Of a stretch of 64,000 nt of DNA, positions 57,377 through 64,000 are shown one piece after another. A program made the position numbers and the translations under genes. The notes beneath the pieces are model-generated. The model was not told the DNA's origin. It searched no databases and saw only the letters and a program-made list of their open reading frames with translations. The DNA is taken from the NCBI GenBank assembly GCA_028532985.1, contig JANCIK010000005.1, positions 2,176,501 through 2,240,500 on the forward strand, given 5' to 3'. The DNA is from Stropharia rugosoannulata (taxonomy: Eukaryota > Basidiomycota > Agaricomycetes > Agaricales > Strophariaceae). Each line of letters starts with the position of its first letter. The stretch's first letter is position 1.

Positions 57377-59283
57377 ATGCCTGCAAAGAGTCCCTGTCGA
57401 GTCCTAGGTGTTCCGGAAGGCGCGGCCGCAGACGAAATAAAAAATGCGTATAGGACAATGGTAGTCATTCATTAGGTCCTTGGTTTTTCTGAGGATGTGT
57501 TCATCGGCCTTTAGGCTTTGAAATGGCATCCAGACCGCCATCACAACAGCAATGACAAGGACACAGCAGCGCGTTGGTTCCTCGAGGTATGTGTCTCTCC
57601 GATTGTGATATCAGCTGTCAACTCAAGAGCCTCATGCCCAACTCCTTGAATAGGTAACAGATGCATACAGAACGTTGGTGAGACAAGGCCGCGTGCAGTC
57701 GGCCAACGGAAATAACAAGCATCGTGAACCTCCTCAACGAGAACCTCCTCGTCGTTCGGGACCAGTGCGGCGGGAGCCACCTCATCGCGAGCAACAACAG
57801 CGACGGCCGCCGTTACCGCCTATGAACCATAGGAATAGCAGTGAATCGTCAGTGTCTGTTGAGTCTTTCGTACACATGAGGGGCTCTGGTAGTGCCGAAA
57901 GCTTGACAACACCAGCTTCAAGTAAGCGTGGAAGCTTACCGCCTGCACGGAATAGTGGTGCGCGCAAGCCTGAAGATGCAATGCCTGTGCAGCAACGGAC
58001 GGCTCAGTCAAACATTTTCAACTACCAGCCACCCCATAGAGGTCCGATAAAAAGTTCCGCTAGATACAGCCCACCTGCAGCATATGCCACACTGCCGCCT
58101 GCCCCACCAGCTCCTCTGCAGCCGATGCTTAGGCCTCAGACTGCGCAGGCACCTCAGTCCTCTAGGATACCGCCTGTAGCTTCCAATCGGCCAAGTGCAC
58201 GCTCTGCCCCTCCAGGACTTGGGCCCAACGCCAATCTACTACCCCCCGTGTAGGTGTCTTTCCCTTCGTTGAATATCCCCCTACTAAACCTCACAAGTCA
58301 TCCACTTCCACCGGCGAATGTCCCTAACGCTAGACCGTCTGGTAATAATTATACCTCAACTCTGGGCTCAAAAATTCCCCGCCATGTTCCTCAACCTCCG
58401 CCTCCGCCCCCGCCTGTTCGTCCCTTGCAACATCCTAATGTCCCTAACCTGCCGCGTACTCTTCAACCTCATAATACGAATAATAAAAATGCAATGCGCA
58501 GTCTCCCCAACCCTCCTCATCCCCAGCCCAAATTTCCTCCACAGAATCCACGAAATCCAAACACAGCGCATAACCCACCCAACCCAGGAAGCTCCCGCGT
58601 TCCTCCTCGCCCTAATAATCATCCTCGAAACCAAATGGCACCGTACGATATTCCCTTGCATTCCGTAGGTCCCGGACCCGATGGAGAATGGGTTTATTCG
58701 ATGGCATTATCACTGGAGGATATTTTCGCCGGGAAGCATTTCCGCTTTGGAATCACCAGAGCATACCTCTCATCTAAGGCAAAACTCAAGCACGTCGTCA
58801 TTGAAATAGATGTGCCTGCGGGATGCCGCTCAGGGACGCGCATCCTCTGTCGAAATGTCGGACATGAGCGCACGCCCGGCGTCTATCAGGACATCGCTTT
58901 CCTAATTGAGGAGCTGCCTCATGATCGCTTTGTGCGGGTTGTGGATGACTTGGTAATGGATGTGAGGCTGCCTTGGGCAGACTCGCTGCGCAGACAAGGT
59001 GGCCACGTTCCGTTCACCGGAATCGACGGCCGGCCATTGTCAATCGTCATCCATTACCAAGTGGACAAGTGTTTAAAGGGAAGAAGCGTGATCAAGGGTG
59101 GAGGTATGCCCATTCGGGAACACGGGCAGGTGGTTGGGAGAGGAAAGCTATTGGTGCAGTACGTCCCTTCCTCACTCAGTCACACCAAGGTCACTTTCTA
59201 ATGACTTTATTTGCAGCTGGGAAATTCTTCCACCTCAAGCGCGCATGCTGCACTTCGTACGGCGCCTATGGGGTGGCAAGTGA
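57377..59283 (+). CDS. J-domain (DnaJ/Hsp40 class B-like) co-chaperone with proline-rich linker
   Basis: It should stimulate an Hsp70 ATPase and deliver clients. Five exons, 57377-57460, 57515-57586, 57654-58249, 58298-59158 and 59217-59283, sum to 1680 nt (559 residues). The J domain starts at the first residues: CRVLGVPEGAAADEIKNAYR, then LKWHPDRHHNSNDKDTAARW with the HPD motif, then VTDAYRTLVRQGR. There is no Gly/Phe region or Cys zinc module. Instead about 230 residues are rich in Pro, Arg, Ser and Asn. The C-terminal substrate-binding part has WVYSMALSLEDIFAGKHFRF, VVIEIDVPAGCRSGTRI, IAFLIEELPHDRFVRVVDDL and KGGGMPIREHGQVVGRGKLL, as in class B J proteins. An in-frame TAG at 58251 is removed by a 48-nt intron. 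Confidence 0.88.
58250..58297 (+). other. 48-nt stop-containing intron in the J-domain gene
   Basis: It starts GTAGGT, has a branch-like CTACTAAAC near the end and finishes CACAAG. Its length is a multiple of three; retention would add an immediate TAG and give a J domain plus proline-rich linker without the client-binding domain. Confidence 0.75.
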
Positions 59284-60447
59284 TGCGAGGTATATCCGCC
59301 GCAAGACACTTCTTCGAGACTTCGGCGACACGCTATGTTCTATCTTTATTGCCTATTCGGAACTTTTATACCGTACTCTCAAGGTTTGTTAATGTTACAC
59401 GCGTATTTGCAACCCGTAGAAAATTTACCGGCCATAGCTTCGCCTTCATTTCTTTATGGCCCCCTTATGTCTTCTCCCCATCGCTGGTGTCAGTGGCGCC
59501 GCCGTTTTGTGTTCGTTCAGCCAATCGATGAGATCTGTGCTATGTACTTCGCTGATTGGACATTGGCGCGCTTTCATATTCCCGTAACATGCTGTATCTG
59601 TAATCTACATAATCTACATATGCAACCCGAGCTTTGATGTTGTACATTTCCGGGCAATCGTGATTCACTGACCGTATCACTTGAAAGCATCCTTATTTTT
59701 TCTTTCATTCTGTAGTCATAGTTTCCAACTCGCATATATCTTTCACTCGTCCTCGTCTAGATAATCGGTGTTATGCATAAATTTGGCATAAAGATTATCT
59801 GTAATAGGCATATGCGTCCTTAGTACATAGCAAATGGTCACTGGTGACCGGTGACCGGTGACACTTAAGGTACTTAGCCATGGTCAGGTGTGCCCCTGAC
59901 GGAGATGAATAAAAGACATCCCGCGCGGTGCGCATTAACTACATACAAATTAGTCATGCATCTAAGAGGCATGTGGATCAACGTGGTAGTATCAGGAGTC
60001 ACCTCTTTCAAAACATAATTACTAGACCGAAGAGGACATGGGAATGGTAAGTACAGGTCAATTGAAGGGGTATCAAGTAAGTATGTGCTACACATGAAAG
60101 TAAAAGGGAATTCATTATTCATTAAAAATAAAGGTCATACTACAAAACAAATTTAGTCGCTCTGATTATAAGGCGAGTAAAGAGACATCAACATCCGTGG
60201 ACTTGCCCTTGACGTCTCCGCAGAGCGGGCGAGGGTACTATGAAAGTTAGCACTGGTTGCGTTTCTTCAGGAGGGGTATCATTGTGTGAAATAGGAACAG
60301 GTGTGTCCGAAACCGTGTTACGCAGGGCCGATTGCGATTGTATGGACGGAGTAGAGCAGTTGCTAGCTTCAAGATCATCGACGCTAATCCGGATGAACTC
60401 AGCTCGCCTCTTCTTTGCGAATGCAACACATATAGACCAAGAGGGTG
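59284..60447. other. 1.2-kb convergent intergenic region with a small tandem repeat
   Basis: It lies between the 3' ends of the J-domain gene and the membrane-protein gene. A heptamer GGTGACC is repeated about three times at 59843-59862. A minus-strand frame at 60451-60188 (including KKRRAEFIRISVDDLE) looks like a cytoplasmic tail and may belong to the neighbouring membrane-protein gene through alternative splicing. Confidence 0.45.
59843..59862 (+). repeat. Tandem heptamer GGTGACC, about 3 copies
   Basis: Two full GGTGACC units and GGTGAC follow one another, just after a partial inverted copy GGTCACT. A minor local repeat. Confidence 0.6.
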
Positions 60448-61922
60448 TCAATCTGAGGTGGAGTCAGTACTACGATACAATGATGCGAGAAGAATGATCA
60501 CTGACGATACCAAGAGGGCAGCTACTTGTCTGGCAAAGCAGACAGAATAAGGATAATAAATAAGCTTCTAAGTGCCTGCGGTGTATATTAAGATGGACGC
60601 ACCCAAAGGACCAGTCCGTGTTTTCTCCTCCAAGTAGACAAGATGTATTTCGTCCAACCTGTACCTCAGAAGATACCAAGAATAATAGCGAAAGGAAGAA
60701 AGCTAAAGCATTTCCGGCAAGCACTAGTATACGCCCTTTATCCATGGTCAGGTACCTGGTCCAGCGAGCTCGATCGCCATTACTGCCTATTGAAACATTG
60801 TCCAGTATTGATTGCCGACGAGAAAGTACTGGGTGTACAGACGGAGCACTGTTTGCCACCAGCAGAATTCCCCATAGGAGGGTGATGGAAAGGTTGAAGA
60901 GGAGCCAACTAGGCCATACCATGTAAGAAGTATGATTGATAGCCCCTGTCGTGAACGGCTTTCCGAAGAGTATGACAATCGTTGATGGGTTGCAAGCCTT
61001 TTGAGCAAATTCAGGATCTGTGAAGAGCATAACTACCCATGTCCACTGCAACGCTATCTAGGTCCAAGAGTAAAGTAATGAACATAGAACGAAGGGCAAG
61101 TTGGTAGCAAGTTCCAGTAACCCACCTGCGAAAGCAGAGCAAGCGAGAGTATAAGTCGTTGACGGTGTACTTTATATTTGGGTAGATTAGATAGTGAGTC
61201 TGGTTCACCGTTCTCAGTATCCTCGCCTTCTTCATACCCGGCTACGGGGACAGCGTTAGACAGTAAAGTATCACAATTTACTCCAGGGCTTTCCCTCCAT
61301 ACGCTACACATTGGGGCGACAGCCAGGGAGACAATCGACGAGAAAGTGGCGAAGTTGAGAACTAAAGTCGCATGGTAAACAGAGAGCTGTCGTTGCCTCT
61401 TCTGTATAAAAGCAGGTATTGTAATGGATGCTGTTAGTATTGTTGCTGTCCAGGCTGGAAAAAAGGCGGATCGTCAGTTAACACGTATCCACAACGTATC
61501 CACCACAATAATCTACAACGAACCCCCTTGCGAAGATTCTTCTGGTGATTTGAATACCAATATAGCTTAAAAGGACAGTCATTAACAATCCAAAGAGTGA
61601 TGTTGACGAGACGGAAATCTACCTTCAAGGATACTAGACAGCCAGAAAGCACAGCGGACACCGACACCTGAAGAACATCACAGTCAACGAGAGTCTTTGC
61701 CCAAGGTTTTGGACATGCAGATATACCTGCTAGGTCTGCGTTGGGACATATCCCATAACATGTCTGCGCTACATCTGCCGAGCAGAGGATATTGGCCAGA
61801 AACGTAGGTTGTTGCAATATCTGTGTGTTCAGCGCAAGGTCGAAGGAAGAGAGCAGTATCTGCCCAAGTTCTGTCTTAAGGGTGCCGTTCGTGGCGATAG
61901 GTAAACGGGCACATTCTGCCAT
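60448..61922 (-). CDS. Multi-helix membrane protein of a family known to me only from basidiomycete hypothetical proteins
   Basis: The start is ATG 61922 (MAECARLPIATNGTLKTELG). The N-terminal Cys-containing part ends TCYGICPNADLAG and joins by splicing to VGVRCAFWLSSILE, then AWTATILTASITIPAFIQK and FATFSSIVSLAVAPMCSVWR. Later segments are IALQWTWVVMLFTDPEF, WPSWLLFNLSITLLWGILLV and ILVLAGNALAFFLSLLFLVS. The last exon reads GQVAALLVSSVIILLASLYR and stops at 60448. About six or seven hydrophobic segments are visible. The C-terminus is uncertain: an alternative splice could lead into the basic tail frame at 60430-60188. No enzyme or transporter motif is recognised. Confidence 0.72.
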
Positions 61923-62816
61923 CACGTTAGAGGGAATGTGAGCCGTCAAGGGGCCAAGATCAGAAGAAGAAACTCGGGTGTTAGGTTGAAGGTTGAAGGT
62001 TGAAAACGGGACAAAGGTGCTGGTAAGCCTGCTACTACTGACTCGAGCGTACGAGGCTATTTAAATGTCTGTAAAGTAAGTGTATGCCACTTACTAGTAG
62101 TTCTGAATGGGGCATAATTACTGGGGCTATGCATCCCGGGCGTGACTGACCCTGCCAGGTAACCATGCCTTCAGAGAATCAGAGTTGGGGACGAAGATCA
62201 AGGATCACGAACTGCGCGAACGGACATTTGACAGCCTACATAATCAGAATGTGATCCCAACGGCTACTGTGTGACTGTGTATGACGGAACATTTGCAAGT
62301 GCACCGCTGTTCGGATTTCCTTCGGACGCGCTCCAAACGCGTTCAGCAAGTCATGTACAAGTATTGCACGCAGCCACATCCAGTAGAACGTATACACTGC
62401 AGCGCCGCAGCGGTTGTTCCTCCGCTCGCAGTGTCTTCGAACCTGAAGTTCATTATGATCCTCGGTTGATTCACGGCGTGCGTGGCGGCATGCGTTGAAC
62501 CGAATCCTCTGCACAGACCAGATATACAGACGACAGCTAATCGGTACGTTGAACCTGTTAAACCGTTCCCAGGAAGTTCAATTGACGAAACCAAGAAAAT
62601 CAATCAGGAGAATTTCAAAGAGTGATCGTGGCTGGCGGTCAAGACCAAAGCTTTCCCTCGCCAGGACATAGCCGGATGTTTTGTCATGCGGCAAATGACA
62701 GATGACCAGCGTTATGAATGAATGTGATTATGCTCCTGGCCTACTTTAATACTGGCATACAATGTACCTGGATGTGAAAAGAGAGGCTCCACGGGGAATA
62801 AATACCCCACCTCACG
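61923..62816. promoter_or_regulatory. 0.9-kb divergent promoter region (membrane protein / GMC oxidoreductase)
   Basis: The two flanking genes diverge. GGTTGAA is repeated three times at 61984-62004, 62 nt upstream of the membrane-protein ATG. A TATA-like AATAAATA flanked by GGGG and CCCC lies at 62793-62808, just before the GMC start. No other gene is seen. Confidence 0.45.
61984..62004 (+). repeat. Tandem heptamer GGTTGAA, 3 copies
   Basis: Three exact copies side by side in the promoter-proximal part of the membrane-protein gene. Confidence 0.6.
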
Positions 62817-64000
62817 ATGGCCTCAATGCTTCCTAGCCGAAATTCGACACTAGTAATCCTAGTGGGCATTGCTCTCGCAGGGCTCCTGCGCACGCGTTCA
62901 CGGCCGTCTGGCAAAGTACTCTGGATTTCGTCGATAGCTATGGGTTTGTTGCTTCGCCGGATTCTTCCTGGAACGAACGAGAAGTTGTTGGGTAGCCCCT
63001 CCAAGTTATCCGTGGCCGAGGAATACGATATCATTATTGTTGGCGGAGGTTTGTCTCTTATTACCATTCAACCACTTCTAGCGACACGCTCATATATCTG
63101 TTGGCTGTAGGGACCGCGGGATGCGTACTTGCTGCTCGATTGTCGGAAGACCCCTCCATCAAAGTTCTGGTATTGGAGTCTGGAGTTAGGTATGTTACAT
63201 AGTAGCATTTGATGAGCAGCCGGACGAGCTTTAACGAACAATATTGATTAGTGGGAAGAGTCTCATTTTTACGCGAATCCCTGTCGCATTCTCAATGCTA
63301 TTCCATGGCAAACATGTTTACAATCTCTGGACAGAACCACAATCTGACGCCCAGAACAAGAAGAAATATTGGCCTAGAGGTATGTGTTTATTACTCACGA
63401 TAGCATTTACTGATCTCCTCCTTCATTCCCGACTAGCCAAAATGCTTGGAGGCTGTATGTTTGACCTAATCGTTACTGCACATATACAAGCATTTCTGAC
63501 CCACTATACCCTTAGGCTCTTCTATAAATGCTCAAATGTATGCGCAGTTTCGGTAACCATTGTTGTTTATTTTTTCTCATGCTATATTATATAGGGCACA
63601 GTACGGATCTCCAGCGGACTTCGATCAATGGGCAGAAGTCATCCAAGATGATGCATGGGCATGGAAGAATTTTAGTCGGTGAGAAGATGGTTTATCCTGT
63701 GTAAGAATGGTTGTTAATTCTATTCCTTCCAAGGTACTTTACAAAATTCGAAAAATTCGTTCCCGATCCTGAATACCCAGATGTAAAGAGTGAGGAGAAG
63801 GGCAAGGAAGGCCCAATAAAGGTTGGGTATCATAGCACGGTTTCAGAAGGCTCAAAAGATTTTATCAAAGCATGTACGAAAGCGGGCATCCCTTACAGCC
63901 CAGATTTCAATACTGTTCTTGGTACGAGAGGCGTAAACAGGGTGAGTAAATCTTTATGTTAGGAAGTTGAACACCCAGTTCTGATGGGGTATACGTCATA
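62817..64000 (+). CDS. GMC-family FAD oxidoreductase, membrane-anchored, N-terminal part; cut by the window end
   Basis: Glucose-methanol-choline family flavoenzymes oxidise alcohols. The start ATG 62817 gives MASMLPSRNSTLVILVGIAL and a hydrophobic anchor instead of a cleaved signal. The FAD-binding fold follows: EYDIIIVGG joined over an intron to GTAGCVLAARLSEDPSIKVL, then LESGVSGKSLIFTRIPVAF. Exons then give KYWPRAKMLGGCSSINAQMA, QYGSPADFDQWAEVIQDDA and YFTKFEKFVPDPEYPD. The signature normally reads GGSSAIN-like; here it is GGCSSIN, a conservative change. At least six exons lie in the window. The catalytic His-His/Asn end is beyond it, so the substrate class (aryl alcohol, glucose, choline) cannot be told. 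Confidence 0.9.

Noticed and set aside
57675..59201. A nonsense mutation making the J-domain gene a pseudogene
   Set aside because: A 48-nt GT..AG intron with a branch-like CTACTAAAC spans the TAG and keeps the frame; the five exons total an exact multiple of three.

Overview
This is a nuclear DNA window from a filamentous fungus, almost certainly a basidiomycete of the Agaricomycetes. Nearly every gene is cut by many short introns (mostly 45-65 nt, GT..AG). The gene set also fits: a two-subunit-type fungal fatty acid synthase, a VTC polyphosphate polymerase, a TPR-CHAT protein, a DUF6699-like protein, a GMC oxidoreductase, and Zn2Cys6 factors of the type common in mushrooms. I see no bacterial operons, CRISPR array, rRNA or convincing tRNA. 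All exon joins were inferred by eye from splice signals and family conservation, so exact junctions are provisional. Two genes are cut by the window ends.

Layout, left to right. 0-9.7 kb is dense housekeeping: the 5' part of FAS1 (fatty acid synthase beta, minus), GTR2 (RagC/D-type GTPase, minus), and VTC4 (polyphosphate polymerase, plus). GTR2 and VTC4 are head to head over 201 bp that carries two Pho4-type E-boxes. 9.7-25.7 kb is sparse. It holds two related Zn2Cys6 regulators on the minus strand, separated and flanked by 5.6, 3.7 and 2.0 kb without a recognisable gene. 25.7-28.6 kb has a tandem PH-domain protein (minus) and the acyl-CoA binding protein ACB1 (plus). 28.6-32.6 kb is another gene desert.

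32.6-41.1 kb has two large minus-strand genes: a TPR array fused to a CHAT caspase-like protease, and a secreted-side Kelch propeller with one membrane helix and a long cytoplasmic tail. 41-48.6 kb has a DUF6699-like protein, a sparse stretch, the ribosome-biogenesis WD40 protein PWP1, and a four-helix membrane protein. 49.3-55.5 kb has ERG11/CYP51 (minus) diverging from an amino acid permease (plus) split into about 25 exons, including a 5-nt exon. 57.4-64 kb has a J-domain co-chaperone, a multi-helix membrane protein (minus), and the first half of a membrane-anchored GMC oxidoreductase.

Several products touch common themes. FAS1, ACB1 and ERG11 concern acyl-CoA and sterol metabolism. GTR2, VTC4 and the amino acid permease concern nutrient sensing, storage and uptake; GTR2 and VTC4 products are vacuolar in yeast. 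The most unusual items are the TPR-CHAT protein, the highly fragmented permease, the GTR2-VTC4 divergent promoter, two perfect 11-bp palindromes beside genes, and the paired zinc-cluster regulators set in long non-coding stretches.
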